In this document: positions 34,955-45,121 of the stretch, piece by piece
Layout: every line of letters begins with the position of its first letter
How positions within the stretch are numbered: the first letter of the stretch is position 1
Source of the DNA: Leptothermofonsia sichuanensis E412
GTDB taxonomy: Bacteria > Cyanobacteriota > Cyanobacteriia > Leptolyngbyales > Leptolyngbyaceae
Direction of reading: 5' to 3'
DNA: 64,000 nt
NCBI RefSeq assembly: GCF_019891175.1
Contig: NZ_CP072600.1
Coordinates: 3,596,001 to 3,660,000 of the forward strand
Position numbers and translations under genes: made by a program
The notes under the pieces: generated by a model
Told to the model about the DNA's origin: nothing
Seen by the model: only the letters and a program-made list of their open reading frames with translations
Database searches by the model: none

Positions 34955-37900
34955 ATGGCTGACTCATCCCCTCGATCGCACCCTCTGCTTCATGGGCGAT
35001 CGCCCGTAGTTTCTCCAGGGTTGCCACCGGTACGGGCTGCCAGAATCCTCGCTGGTGTGCCTCTAGCAGACGTTCTGCCATATCGCGCAGCGCCCAGGGG
35101 TTTTTCTGCTGGACAAACGCCTGAACCTCTGGGTTAAACAGGTAGGTTTCGGCAATGCCCTGGTACATGAAGTCTTCAACACAATGGGCAGTGGCGTCAT
35201 AGGCAAACAGGTAATCAACCGTAGCAGCCATTTCAAAAGCACCTTTGTAGCCGTGGCGCATCACGCCTGCCAGCCATTTGGGATTCACAACACGGGAGCG
35301 GTAGACGCGGGCAATTTCTTCCTGAAGACGACGCACTTTAGGATTTTCTGGACGGGAATGGTCGCCAAAGTAGGTTTTCGGGGTTTGTCCCTGAATTGCC
35401 CGGACAGCCGCAGTCAAGCCTCCCTGAAACTGGTAGTAATCATCCGAGTCAAGCAGGTCATGTTCCCGATTGTCCTGATTTTGCAGGACGATCTGTAACT
35501 GGCTCAGGCGCTGCTCAAAGACTTCTGGGGCAGAGATCCCCCCAGGTTGCTTCTGGGAAAGGGAAGAAGCGGTATAGGCATAGCTGCTCCAGTTAATATA
35601 GGCGCGGGCAAGGTCAGTGTCATCGGTCCAGTTTTGGGCTTCGATCAAGCCCTGGAGCCCGGCACCATAGGCACCGGGTTTGGAACCAAAGATGCGGTAG
35701 CGCGATCGCTCCCTGGCTTTCTCCGCTGCCAGACCCATCGACTGCCAGTAGGCGGTTTCTTGCTTTACCTGGGCTGCCAGTGGGTTTTGATCGATGGGTT
35801 CATCCAACTCTGCAACGGCAGCAACGGCCTGGTCGAATAGATCAATCAAATTGGGAAAGGCATCCCGGAAGAAGCCAGAAATCCGCAAAGTCACATCCAC
35901 CCTGGGACGACCCAGAACAGACAGAGGCAGAATCTCAAAATCAATCACCCGGCGAGCCGTGCCCTCCCAGACAGGTTTAACACCCAGCAAGGCCAGGGCC
36001 TCTGCCAGGTCATCGCCGCCTGTGCGCATACAGGAGGTACCCCAAACAGAAAGTCCCAGGGTTTTGGGATATTCCCCCTGTTCCTGGGTATAGCGTTCGA
36101 TTAAGGCCTCCGCCGCTTTGCGCCCCACATCCCAGGCAGTTTCCGTGGGGATGGCGCGAATGTCCACCGAGTAAAAGTTGCGCCCTGTCGGCAGAACCTC
36201 TGGACGACCCCGCGTGGGCGCACCGGCGGGACCTGCTGGAACATACTGACCATCCAACCCTCGAAGGAACTGGGTAATTTCTCCATCGGTTTGCTGTAAA
36301 GCAGGCAGGAGATGGGATTTGATCCAGTTCAATTCCTTCTGGGTCAGTGGCAGAGAGTGTCCATCATCGAACGGGGTATCCCCATTGCAGTACTGCTCTA
36401 CTAACTGAGCCGCATAGGTTTCCAGGAGGGCGATCCCATCCCCTATGGTTTGGGGGGGAGGGGAGGAGGGAACTGGATAGCCATTCTCCGGGTTTCTGAC
36501 TTCTGGCTTCTGGCTTCTGGCTTCCCAACGTTGAGCCATATCAGCCGTCAGAGGGTCAAATTCCCAGCCCCAGTCCTGGGCCAGGGCGCGGGTCAATCCG
36601 ATTCGTCCTGGTCCCGGCTGGCGGGCGATCGCAACAATCAAGTCGCGTAACTGCTGCCCCTGGGGACACTGCCCCAGGATATGCAACCCATCCCGAATCT
36701 GAGCTTCTTTCAACTCACAGAGATACCCATCCATCGAGGTGATGAGGTTGGTAAACGCTTCTGAGGAGAGAGGGGAGAGAGGAGAGAGGGGAAAGGAGAG
36801 AGAGGAGAGGGGAGCGTCCTGAATTTGAAATTCTGCTCCCTGTATCCGATTCCCTAAATCCCATTCCAGGTTTTCCTGCTGGACCAACCTGACGATTTGT
36901 TCTCGAATGGCCTCTAATCTGGAAGGGTTCAGACTTTGTGCCTCGTAGTACTCATCGATCAATCCTTCCAGTTGTTGCAGGGGGCCGTACAGTTCGGCGC
37001 GGGTCATGGGTGGAGTCAGGTGATCCAGGATAACGGCTTGCGATCGCCGCTTTGCCTGGGCACCTTCTCCCGGATCGTTGACGATAAAGGGGTACAGATG
37101 GGGAATGGGACCGAGGGCAATTTCGGGATAGCAGAATTCGGAGAGGGCAATGCTTTTTCCCGGTAGCCATTCCAGGTTGCCGTGCTTGCCGAGGTGGACG
37201 ATCGCCTGTGCCCCAAATTGCGATCGCAGCCAGTGATAAAAGGCGAGGTAGGCGTGGGTGGGTTCCAGGTCAGGAGCATGGTAATTCAGCGATGGGTCTT
37301 TGTCATAGCCACGGGCGGGTTGGATGCCGATGAAAAGATTGCCGAGTTGGATGCCGGGGATGGGAATGGGGTGGTTGGTGGTTAGTGGTTGGTGGTTAGT
37401 GAGTTTAATCCCCTTCCTCTGTTCCGCTATCCCGCTGCTCCCCTGTTCTTCTGCCCCGCCGTCCCATCGTTCACGAATCCCTGCCTGTACCGTTGCTGGC
37501 AGGCTGGCAAAGTAGGATTGATACGCCACCTGGGAAAGGCTTTGACGGATGGGGCGGAGGTCATGGCCTTCGGGGTCATTGGTGATGCTGGCAGTGAGGC
37601 GTTGGATGAGTTCGTCGGCGGTTTGAGGTGGATTTTCGACGCAGTAACCCGCTCGCTGGAGGGCTTGAATCAGCTCAATACAACTGGCGGGGGTATCCAG
37701 TCCGACCCCATTTGCCAGACGACCATCGCGGGTGGGGTAGTTTGCCAGGATGAGGGCAATTTTGCGCTGTTCCGGGGGGGTACGGCGGAGGCTGACCCAG
37801 TTGGCTGCAAGGTCAGCCACAAACTGGATGCGATCGCCGACTGGCTCATAGGTGACCACATCAGTTTCCAGGGCTTGATGGCGGGTCTTGACAGCTTTGA

Positions 37901-38918
37901 AGGACACCGCACGGGTAATGATCCGTCCGTCTACCTCTGGAAGTGCCACATTCATTGCCATGTCCCGTGGGGACAGCCCCCGCCACTGGTTTTGCCACTG
38001 CTCGACTGTGCCACTGCTGAGAATCACCTGTAAAACAGGGACATTCAGGTGTTGCCAGAGATCAACCCTGGGAGTATCAGCCGTGAGTTGAGCCACAGAG
38101 AAGCTCATGGTGTTCAGCAGCAGGGCGATCGCAGGTTCCTTCCTGGGCTGTAACAGAGATCGGAGTTCATCCTGCAAGTCAGCATCCCGCAGGGAGGAAA
38201 GGAAGACAGGTACGGGTGACAGGTTTCGGTCTACCAATGCCTGACAGAGGGCATCAATGGGAGCGGTGTTCCCTGCCAGGTAGTGTGCCCGGTAGAAGAG
38301 GATGCCGATTTGGGGGAGAGGAGAGAGGGGAGAGGAAAGAGGGGAGAAGGGGGAGGTGGAACTTCTGCACCAGGGATAGATACCAATTGGGGGAACGGGT
38401 TTAGGGGCGGGAGGATTGTACTGTCCTTGCAGGCAGAGGTCGGCGATGAACTGGAGGGCATGGGTGAGGTTTTCAACGCCGCCTTCCGTAAAGTAACGCC
38501 AGATCAGGTTAACGGCAGTCAGGGGAATGGTAGAAAGGCTGAGCAATTCAGGGTCGGGGCGATCGTCCCCTGGCAGCACGATCAGAGTATTGCCTGTCCG
38601 CTGAACCAGTTCCTGAACCACTTCTAATCCATAGGACCAGTATGCCCGTCCTCCCAACAGGCGCAGGAGAATGACTTCAGCCTGCTCCAGCACCGCTTCG
38701 GCATAGGTGTCGATCGTCAGGGGTTGTTGCAGGTGCAACAGGTTGGCGACGCGCAGGGCAGGAAAGCCCGGTGGTAACTGGTTGATTGCCCCTGCCAGGG
38801 TTTGAATATCGGTATCAGCCGCTGTCAAAAAAACCAGTGGTGCGGGGGTCTGTTCCAGGAAAACCACTCCTTCCCCTTCAGGGTTCCATCCTCCTGGTGT
38901 AGCAGCAATGCGATGCAT
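34953..38918 (-). CDS. cobN: Cobaltochelatase subunit CobN
   Basis: Large subunit of the ATP-dependent cobaltochelatase that inserts cobalt in cobalamin synthesis. 1321 residues. Family motifs: HLGKHGNLEWLPGK, FIVNDPGEGAQAKRR, MGDGLH-like ALLETYAAQLVEQY, LGLSVWGTSCMRTGGDDLAE, RVDVTLRISGFFRDAFP and FRIFGSKPGAYGAG (RYRIFGSKPG). The start MHRIAATPGGW separates it from Mg-chelatase ChlH. Four in-frame low-complexity inserts are present at about residues 185-205 (Ser/Pro-rich), 486-516 (GGAEEQGSS and NHQPLTTNHP), 702-717 (SSLSFPLSPLSPLSS) and 796-823 (ARSQKPEVRNPE). They are encoded by the same DNA repeats seen in spacers, so the gene appears tolerant of them in loops. No cobalamin riboswitch was recognised in the 140 bp upstream. 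Confidence 0.93.
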   Translation of the reverse strand: MHRIAATPGGWNPEGEGVVFLEQTPAPLVFLTAADTDIQTLAGAINQLPPGFPALRVANLLHLQQPLTIDTYAEAVLEQAEVILLRLLGGRAYWSYGLEVVQELVQRTGNTLIVLPGDDRPDPELLSLSTIPLTAVNLIWRYFTEGGVENLTHALQFIADLCLQGQYNPPAPKPVPPIGIYPWCRSSTSPFSPLSSPLSPLPQIGILFYRAHYLAGNTAPIDALCQALVDRNLSPVPVFLSSLRDADLQDELRSLLQPRKEPAIALLLNTMSFSVAQLTADTPRVDLWQHLNVPVLQVILSSGTVEQWQNQWRGLSPRDMAMNVALPEVDGRIITRAVSFKAVKTRHQALETDVVTYEPVGDRIQFVADLAANWVSLRRTPPEQRKIALILANYPTRDGRLANGVGLDTPASCIELIQALQRAGYCVENPPQTADELIQRLTASITNDPEGHDLRPIRQSLSQVAYQSYFASLPATVQAGIRERWDGGAEEQGSSGIAEQRKGIKLTNHQPLTTNHPIPIPGIQLGNLFIGIQPARGYDKDPSLNYHAPDLEPTHAYLAFYHWLRSQFGAQAIVHLGKHGNLEWLPGKSIALSEFCYPEIALGPIPHLYPFIVNDPGEGAQAKRRSQAVILDHLTPPMTRAELYGPLQQLEGLIDEYYEAQSLNPSRLEAIREQIVRLVQQENLEWDLGNRIQGAEFQIQDAPLSSLSFPLSPLSPLSSEAFTNLITSMDGYLCELKEAQIRDGLHILGQCPQGQQLRDLIVAIARQPGPGRIGLTRALAQDWGWEFDPLTADMAQRWEARSQKPEVRNPENGYPVPSSPPPQTIGDGIALLETYAAQLVEQYCNGDTPFDDGHSLPLTQKELNWIKSHLLPALQQTDGEITQFLRGLDGQYVPAGPAGAPTRGRPEVLPTGRNFYSVDIRAIPTETAWDVGRKAAEALIERYTQEQGEYPKTLGLSVWGTSCMRTGGDDLAEALALLGVKPVWEGTARRVIDFEILPLSVLGRPRVDVTLRISGFFRDAFPNLIDLFDQAVAAVAELDEPIDQNPLAAQVKQETAYWQSMGLAAEKARERSRYRIFGSKPGAYGAGLQGLIEAQNWTDDTDLARAYINWSSYAYTASSLSQKQPGGISAPEVFEQRLSQLQIVLQNQDNREHDLLDSDDYYQFQGGLTAAVRAIQGQTPKTYFGDHSRPENPKVRRLQEEIARVYRSRVVNPKWLAGVMRHGYKGAFEMAATVDYLFAYDATAHCVEDFMYQGIAETYLFNPEVQAFVQQKNPWALRDMAERLLEAHQRGFWQPVPVATLEKLRAIAHEAEGAIEGMSQP

Positions 38919-39058
38919 GGGTGTAACGGTGTCTGGATTGCGCGATTCTGACTTGATCGCTCTATACTCAAAAGATAATAACGAACAGCTCTGAGTCTAC
39001 CTGGTTACGTTGGTAATAATCAGGAAGCTGGTAATATTTCGAATCCCAGGCTCCCTTG

Positions 39059-41488
39059 ATGTCTTCAGTTCGCGCCTTTAGTCTACGCCGAATTTTGCCC
39101 TCTGCGGTATTCGATCAGCTTGGCAGTGTGATGCGTCAGACTGTTCAGGCGATCGCTGAGGCTCCCCTGATTTTGACTGAAGCCGTGCTACCCGCGAATC
39201 AGCGCCCCTTAGGGCAGGTTGAACGGTTTATCGCGGTTATTTCCAGTCAGTTCAGTGGGTTATTGCTGGCAGAAACTCCACCGGGAAAGGCGGAACCCCT
39301 GCAAAATCAGCCCATTGATGAGGTGCTACCGGCGCATGATGTCCTGCGCTGGATGGTCTGTCAGGTGGGTTTGACATTCGATGTCAATGAGATCGCAACT
39401 TTTTTAACCGGGCTGAGCCGCAAACTTGAGGATGACCCACTGGCAGTGAGCACGCTGGAGCAGGCAATTCAGCAGCTTAAGCCAAATGACCCCACAGTCC
39501 AGAGTGAATTTACCCTGCGGTTAGCAGAAGTCCTGTCCGTCGCCCTGTCCGTCGCGCTCCCACCTTCTGAAGACGGTTCCTGTGATCTGGTAGTGGCGGC
39601 GGCTTTGCAACAGCAGGTCGAACAGGAACGGCTACTCAATGAGGTGACAACCCAGATCCGCCAGAGCATGAACCTGCCGGATATTCTGGAGACGACGGTT
39701 AAACAGGTGCGTCAGCTACTTCAGGCAGAGCGGGTTGTGATTTATGAATTTCACCCGTCTGCGATCGCAGCCCTGGGCGCTCACTCTAAATGGACGGATA
39801 AGGCTCAGTACCCCCGCACTGCCTATGGACGGATTACCTACGAATCGAGAGCATTGGACTCACTGCCGGCTGCCCTGGATATGGAAGAGGGCATGCAATG
39901 TTTTCCAGATGTTCCCAACTATTTTGAGCGGTACTCCAAAGGGTTTATCCAGGCAATTGACGACACCGAGGCGACCTTCGCCCTTTCTCCCTGCCTGCTG
40001 AAACTGATGCGACGGGTTCAGGCGCGGGCAAAACTGGTGGTGCCGATTACCGTGCAGAAAGAACTCTGGGGACTGTTGATTGCCCATCAATGCGCTGGAC
40101 CGCGTCACTGGCAGGACCATGAAAAGACATTCATGAAGCGGATTGCGGAGCATCTGGCGATCGCCATCAACCAATCCAGACTTTACACCCAGTTGCAGCA
40201 GCAAAAACAAATGCTGGAGCAACGGGTGGTTGAACGCACCCAGGAACTGGGAGATGCCCTGATTGCGGCTCAGGCTGCCAGTCGAGCCAAAACTGAGTTT
40301 CTGGCTGTCATGAGCCATGAATTACGGACCCCGCTCACCTGCGTGATTGGGATGGCTGAAACCCTGCTGCGAGCTATGTCACAAAAACCAGATACTTACA
40401 CGCTTCAACCCCAAAAACAACAGGAATATCTGCGCATTATCAAACGCAGTGGCGAACATCTGTTAGAACTAATCAATGACATTCTGGATGTATCCCAGGT
40501 TGAAGCTGGGAAAACCATCCTGAACATTACCCATTTCTCCCTGTCCCAGCTTGCCCATCAGAGCCTGCAAATGCTTCGGGAAAAGGCGAGTTCCAACGGA
40601 GTTGATCTGGTCCTGGATCTACGCCTGGAGTCCTCCCCCAATCACACCTCTTCCGAGGAGGATTTCTTCTCTGCTGATCGGCGGCGAATTTATCAAATTC
40701 TGCTCAATCTTTTGAGTAATGCGGTCAAATTTACCCCGGCAGGCGGACGGGTAATTCTGCGCGTCTGGGTCGAGAACAACTATGCCATCTTTCAAGTTGA
40801 AGATACAGGCATTGGGATTCCAGCCAACCAGCACACGCTCCTGTTCCAAAAATTTCAACAGTTAGATAGTGCCTACCACCGCAACTACGAGGGGACTGGT
40901 CTGGGACTGGCACTCACCAAACAATTGGTAGAACTTCACGGGGGGACTATCGAGGTAGAATCAACGGTTGGAGTGGGTTCCATATTCACGGTCAAGCTGC
41001 CTGCCCACCCCCTGCCAGCCAGTGTTAAAGAGAAGGCAATGCAAATCCAGGCATCAGCGGTTGTCTCTAGAAGTAAAAGTGACGATGAGGCTGTAACGAT
41101 AAATCATGCCCTGCTGGCGGGTGGGCGCATTATTCTGATTGAAGACCACGAAGAAACCGCAATGCTGGTCTGTGATTTGCTCACTGCCGCAGGCTGCCAG
41201 GTTATCTGGATGCTGGATGGTTTGACAGCTATTAAGCAAATTGAGTTGTTGCAGCCATTGCTGGTAATCACCGACATTCAATTACCCGGCATGGACGGCT
41301 ACGAAGTCATCCAGTTTCTCCGGCATCACCCTGCTACAAAAGATATCAAAATTCTGGCGCTGACTGCCAGGGCACTCCCTGAAGACCAGGAACAGTGTCT
41401 GGCAGGGGGAGCCAACGCTTATTTAGCAAAGCCCGTACAGCCCTACCAACTCTTAGATCAGGTGTCAGCCCTGGTTGGGGCAACGTGA
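39059..41488 (+). CDS. Hybrid sensor histidine kinase (GAF-HisKA-HATPase-REC)
   Basis: 809 residues from the ATG at 39059. An N-terminal ~190 residues without a known domain is followed by a GAF domain (about 195-370; RAKLVVPITVQKELWGLLIA and HQCAGPRHW) of the phytochrome-related type. The HisKA helix has the phospho-His in FLAVMSHELRTPLT (about 418). The ATPase domain (about 535-655) has NLLSNAVKFTP, DTGIGIP and GTGLGLALTK. The C-terminal receiver (about 690-805) has the phospho-Asp in VITDIQLPGMDG (about 738) and Lys in YLAKPVQ. The usual chromophore cysteine (CH or similar) was not seen in the GAF, so light sensing is doubtful. A family A repeat starts 5 bp after the stop. Confidence 0.92.
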   Translation: MSSVRAFSLRRILPSAVFDQLGSVMRQTVQAIAEAPLILTEAVLPANQRPLGQVERFIAVISSQFSGLLLAETPPGKAEPLQNQPIDEVLPAHDVLRWMVCQVGLTFDVNEIATFLTGLSRKLEDDPLAVSTLEQAIQQLKPNDPTVQSEFTLRLAEVLSVALSVALPPSEDGSCDLVVAAALQQQVEQERLLNEVTTQIRQSMNLPDILETTVKQVRQLLQAERVVIYEFHPSAIAALGAHSKWTDKAQYPRTAYGRITYESRALDSLPAALDMEEGMQCFPDVPNYFERYSKGFIQAIDDTEATFALSPCLLKLMRRVQARAKLVVPITVQKELWGLLIAHQCAGPRHWQDHEKTFMKRIAEHLAIAINQSRLYTQLQQQKQMLEQRVVERTQELGDALIAAQAASRAKTEFLAVMSHELRTPLTCVIGMAETLLRAMSQKPDTYTLQPQKQQEYLRIIKRSGEHLLELINDILDVSQVEAGKTILNITHFSLSQLAHQSLQMLREKASSNGVDLVLDLRLESSPNHTSSEEDFFSADRRRIYQILLNLLSNAVKFTPAGGRVILRVWVENNYAIFQVEDTGIGIPANQHTLLFQKFQQLDSAYHRNYEGTGLGLALTKQLVELHGGTIEVESTVGVGSIFTVKLPAHPLPASVKEKAMQIQASAVVSRSKSDDEAVTINHALLAGGRIILIEDHEETAMLVCDLLTAAGCQVIWMLDGLTAIKQIELLQPLLVITDIQLPGMDGYEVIQFLRHHPATKDIKILALTARALPEDQEQCLAGGANAYLAKPVQPYQLLDQVSALVGAT

Positions 41489-41492
41489 AGGG

Positions 41493-41570
41493 GGCGTTGC
41501 TGAAAAGCAATGTGAATCGAAACGCAGTTTCGAGCGAACACCTTTTTCATATCCAGAATCAGCAACCCCC
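41493..41570 (+). repeat. Family A MITE-like repeat, copy A7
   Basis: Left end ggcgttgctgaaaagc, inner gaaac-gca-gtttc hairpin, right end ccagaatcagcaa. Starts 5 bp after the histidine kinase stop. The rest of the 334-bp spacer up to 41822 shows no gene. Confidence 0.8.
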
Positions 41571-41822
41571 GGCCCAAACTATGAGACAGGGCTGTCTGTG
41601 ATCAGCCAGCACTCAAACGAATGAAGGCTTACCGCTTTGCCTGTCTGCCAGCAAACCTTCAATGCCTGGCGACTCTCAACTGTCCGCATTTGAATTCTTA
41701 GCCTGAGTCAAAGGGGCAGTTTGGCAACACAATTGACCCACTCTCCTGCGCTGGATGCCGCCCAAATCAACAGTTACCCTCCGCCCTGCTACCTTGCAAC
41801 CTTTTGCCTGCCCTGAATCGCC

Positions 41823-42605
41823 TCAACTTGAAGCACTGGTATAGAACCGGAGGGCAAACTGCCAGAAGGCGCGGGAGGCGAACAGCAGGGTGATCGCCAG
41901 TATGCCGGCACCCAACGTCCAGATCCACTCTCCCCGCCCCAGAATGACCTCGGCGGGGACTGTGGTGAGAAACGCGACCGGAACCACAAACGTAAAGAAG
42001 AATCGGTAGGCAGCAGGATAGGCCACCATTGGAAATCGCCCAGCTTCCAGCAAACCTCTCAACACTTCTGTCACGTTATAGATCTTGACAAACCAGATAC
42101 TCGTTGCCCCTAAAATAAACCAGAGGCTATACAGAATCAAAAATCCAAACAGAATTGGCACCAGACTCAAAAGATAGTCCGTAGCCTGCAAACCCAGTCG
42201 CCCTCCGGCATAAAAAATCACAATCAGCCCAAAGATCAGATCGGGAATCCCCCAAGGAGAAAGGGTATGGGTTGAAAGCCAGAACTGGGAATTAATTGGC
42301 TTCAGCAATACAAAATCCAGCGTTCCCCGCTGAATGTGACTCACGATCCGGTTTAAGTTAGGAGCCAGAAAGGTCGCTGAAAATCCCTGAAGCACAGTGA
42401 AAACGCCCAACACCACTAATGCCTGCTCCCAACTCCAACCCTCAAACGTGTAGTCATTTTGATAGAACAAAAACAACCCAAACAGGCTACCTGCCAGACC
42501 GCCCAGACTACTGAGGGTTGCCAGCAAAAAGTTGACGCGATACTCTAACTCAGCCGCGATCGCCGTTGCCCAGAATAGCCTTAAGACCTGCAAATATCGC
42601 CCCAT
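41823..42605 (-). CDS. ABC-2 type transporter permease (ABC2_membrane_6-like)
   Basis: 260 residues with about six membrane helices. The arrangement (FWATAIAAELEYRVNFLLAT at the start, GTLDFVLLKPINSQF, IYNVTEVLRGLLEAGRFPM, TTVPAEVILGRGEW) matches the ABC-2 permease group found in pairs with an ATPase. No ATP-binding gene or second permease is adjacent, so its partners are elsewhere. Substrate unknown. A 300-bp spacer (42606-42906) with no visible gene separates it from glgP on the other strand. Confidence 0.88.
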   Translation of the reverse strand: MGRYLQVLRLFWATAIAAELEYRVNFLLATLSSLGGLAGSLFGLFLFYQNDYTFEGWSWEQALVVLGVFTVLQGFSATFLAPNLNRIVSHIQRGTLDFVLLKPINSQFWLSTHTLSPWGIPDLIFGLIVIFYAGGRLGLQATDYLLSLVPILFGFLILYSLWFILGATSIWFVKIYNVTEVLRGLLEAGRFPMVAYPAAYRFFFTFVVPVAFLTTVPAEVILGRGEWIWTLGAGILAITLLFASRAFWQFALRFYTSASS

Positions 42606-42906
42606 GCTTCCAATTCCTGAAGATCCTGAGACAGGCTGGACAGTCCCACCCGCGATCCCAGCGTAAAATTATTTATCAAAATCCTTAAAGAGCTTCAAAC
42701 ATTATTAAAGAAATCCTACCTGGGTCCCAAATCGGGGCAATCTAGAGCCATTGTGTAGAATTAGACTACTTCTGCTTGCAAACATCCTGTACATCTTCGA
42801 GAAAGTTGTGGTCTGAACCTCTGGAAAAGCGTGAATCATCTGTGCTGTTCCATATTTCCGATTTGTCCAGAGTTTAATTTCAGTTATTCCAGGAATCTCT
42901 GCTGAT
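42606..42906. other. Divergent spacer between ABC permease and glgP
   Basis: 301 bp. It must contain the promoters of both divergent genes, but none is convincing by eye. No repeat of the families described here was found. Confidence 0.4.
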
Positions 42907-45120
42907 ATGGTGAATACATTTCCTTCGACACCGGCTGATCACCTGCGTGCCAGACTGCCGCGATCGCTCAAGCGATTGGCAGATCTGGCATACAACTACT
43001 GGTGGTGCTGGGCAGCCGACCAGGTTTCTCTATTTGAAACGATCAACCCCGATGAGTGGGATCGCTGCGGCCATAACCCCGTGGTTCTGCTGGAGTCCGT
43101 TTCCTATGAACGCCTGACTCAATTGTCGATTGACCCCTACTACCTGAAGCGCATCAATGCCCTGGTAGAAGAATTTGATCGCTACATGGCTGCCAGTGAC
43201 ACCTGGGCAAGTCGGGTCGCCCCTCAGATTTCTAAAAAACACCCGGTTGCCTATTTCTGTGCTGAATTTGGCATTCACGAGTCTCTCCCTGTTTACTCCG
43301 GAGGACTGGGCATTCTGGCAGGGGATCACCTCAAGTCTGCTTCTGACCTGGGAGTACCGATGGTTGGGGTCGGATTGTTTTACCGGCAGGGCTACTTCCA
43401 CCAGCGGCTCAACCGGGCTGGCTGGCAGGAAGACTACTATATCGACAATCTGTTTGACCGCATGCCTGTGGAACTGGTCAGGGATGCCCAGGGCGAACCC
43501 ATTACGATTGAACTGCAAGTCCGTGCCCGGATGGTCAAGATTCAGATCTGGCGGGTTCAGGTTGGGCGGGTAGCGCTTTATCTGCTGGATACTGACCGGG
43601 AAGACAACGATCCGATTGATCGCTGGCTGACTGGACACCTCTATGGGGGCAACCAGGAAACCCGGATTGCTCAGGAAGTGGTGCTGGGGATTGGGGGAGT
43701 CCGCGCTTTGCAAGCCCTGGGAATTGAGCCAGGAGTGTATCACCTGAATGAAGGACACGCGGCATTCTGTCTGCTGGAAGTAGCACGTTTGGAAGTTCAG
43801 AAGACGGGTAAGTCTTTTTACGATATCGAGGCGTCTGTGCGCGATCGCTGTGTGTTTACCACCCACACACCGGTCCCTGCCGGGCATGATGTTTTCTCCG
43901 CTGACCTGATGGATTCTTTCTTTGCCCACTACTGGGATCAACTGGGGCTTTCCCGTGAGCAGTTTCTGGCACTGGGTGCTCGCCGTTTGGGCGACCCCTG
44001 GGAACCCTTTGGGATGACTGTTCTGGCGCTGCGTCTGACCCGTGCGGCGAATGGCGTCAGTGAACTGCACGGTCATGTTTCGCGCACCATGTGGACCGTT
44101 CTCTATCCAGACCGCAGTGAAGACAAAGTTCCCATCGGCTACATCACAAATGGGGTTCACGCCTCTACCTGGACGGCTGCCCTCATGAGTGATTTATTCA
44201 CGGAGTATCTTGGTCCAGACTGGCAGACAAGGGTGCTTGACCCGGACGTGTGGTCAAAAGTTGATCAGATTCCGGATGAAGAACTCTGGTGGCGACATGG
44301 AGTACTGAAAGAGCGGCTGATTGCCCATGCCCGCTACAAGATCAAACATGCCCGCCAAAATCGAGGCGAGGATTGGGACTTTGTAAAGGCCGCTGATCAT
44401 ATTCTGGATCCAAATGTGTTGACCATCGGATTTGCCCGCCGGTTTAGCCCCTATAAGCGGGGCAATTTGCTGCTCAGAGATGCTGAACGGGCACTCAAGA
44501 TTTTTGGCAACCCGGAACGCCCGGTGCAAATCATCTTTTCTGGAAAAGCCCACCCAGCGGATGAAGAGGGCAAACGCATTATCCAGCGTCTGATGGAGTG
44601 GTGCAAACAACCGGACCTGTGGAATCGGGTTGCCTTTATTGAGGACTATGACATGTATACCGCCCGTAAGCTGGTGCAGGGAGTGGACGTATGGTTGAAT
44701 AATCCCCGTCGCCCGCTGGAGGCATCGGGTACCAGCGGACAGAAGGTCTGCTTCAATGGTGGAATTAACTGTAGTGTGCTGGATGGCTGGTGGTGTGAGG
44801 GTTACAAGGCAGACGCCAGTGGAAAGGGGATCAACGGCTGGGCGATCGGTGAAAACGCCAATACCAGTGATCAGAATCTCCAGGACAAAATTGATTCTGA
44901 CTCGCTCTATCAACTCCTGGAAGAAGAAATTGTGCCGCTTTACTACAACCAGGATCAAAATGGCGTCCCCCACGGTTGGATCCGGATGATGAAAGAGTCC
45001 ATCAAATCCAACTCGCCTGCCTTTAATACCCACCGGATGATTGCTGACTACGTGACCCAGGTTTACGCACCAGGAATACAGGCAAAGGTTGCCCTCAGTC
45101 TGGCAAAAGTACCTTCTTAA
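42907..45120 (+). CDS. glgP: Alpha-glucan (glycogen) phosphorylase, short type
   Basis: GT35 enzyme that releases glucose-1-phosphate from glycogen. 737 residues, shorter than the ~840-residue muscle/E. coli type, and beginning with the RLPRSLKRLADLAYNYWWCW block that marks the DUF3417-bearing bacterial group. Active-site landmarks: YFCAEFGIHESLPVYSGGLG, ILAGDHLKSASDLGVP, HLNEGHAAF, TTHTPVPAGHD, GYITNGVHASTW, RFSPYKRGNLL and the PLP site EASGTSGQKVCFNGG (Lys at about 612). Cytoplasmic. It is followed by a repeat-rich 154-bp spacer and tab2 on the same strand. Confidence 0.95.
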   Translation: MVNTFPSTPADHLRARLPRSLKRLADLAYNYWWCWAADQVSLFETINPDEWDRCGHNPVVLLESVSYERLTQLSIDPYYLKRINALVEEFDRYMAASDTWASRVAPQISKKHPVAYFCAEFGIHESLPVYSGGLGILAGDHLKSASDLGVPMVGVGLFYRQGYFHQRLNRAGWQEDYYIDNLFDRMPVELVRDAQGEPITIELQVRARMVKIQIWRVQVGRVALYLLDTDREDNDPIDRWLTGHLYGGNQETRIAQEVVLGIGGVRALQALGIEPGVYHLNEGHAAFCLLEVARLEVQKTGKSFYDIEASVRDRCVFTTHTPVPAGHDVFSADLMDSFFAHYWDQLGLSREQFLALGARRLGDPWEPFGMTVLALRLTRAANGVSELHGHVSRTMWTVLYPDRSEDKVPIGYITNGVHASTWTAALMSDLFTEYLGPDWQTRVLDPDVWSKVDQIPDEELWWRHGVLKERLIAHARYKIKHARQNRGEDWDFVKAADHILDPNVLTIGFARRFSPYKRGNLLLRDAERALKIFGNPERPVQIIFSGKAHPADEEGKRIIQRLMEWCKQPDLWNRVAFIEDYDMYTARKLVQGVDVWLNNPRRPLEASGTSGQKVCFNGGINCSVLDGWWCEGYKADASGKGINGWAIGENANTSDQNLQDKIDSDSLYQLLEEEIVPLYYNQDQNGVPHGWIRMMKESIKSNSPAFNTHRMIADYVTQVYAPGIQAKVALSLAKVPS

Positions 45121-45121
45121 T

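Noticed and set aside
38919-39058. Possible cobalamin riboswitch upstream of cobN
   Set aside because: The spacer is only about 140 bp and the B12-box (gccactg-type) was not seen, so there is no support.
39640-40170. Bilin-binding photoreceptor GAF in the hybrid kinase
   Set aside because: The GAF domain is phytochrome-like by sequence but no cysteine in the usual chromophore context was seen, so a photoreceptor call is not supported.
43030-44160. 376-codon open frame on the minus strand inside glgP, and another at 44254-45210
   Set aside because: Both lie antisense to a gene with unmistakable glycogen phosphorylase motifs; they show no protein family features and come from codon bias of the sense strand.
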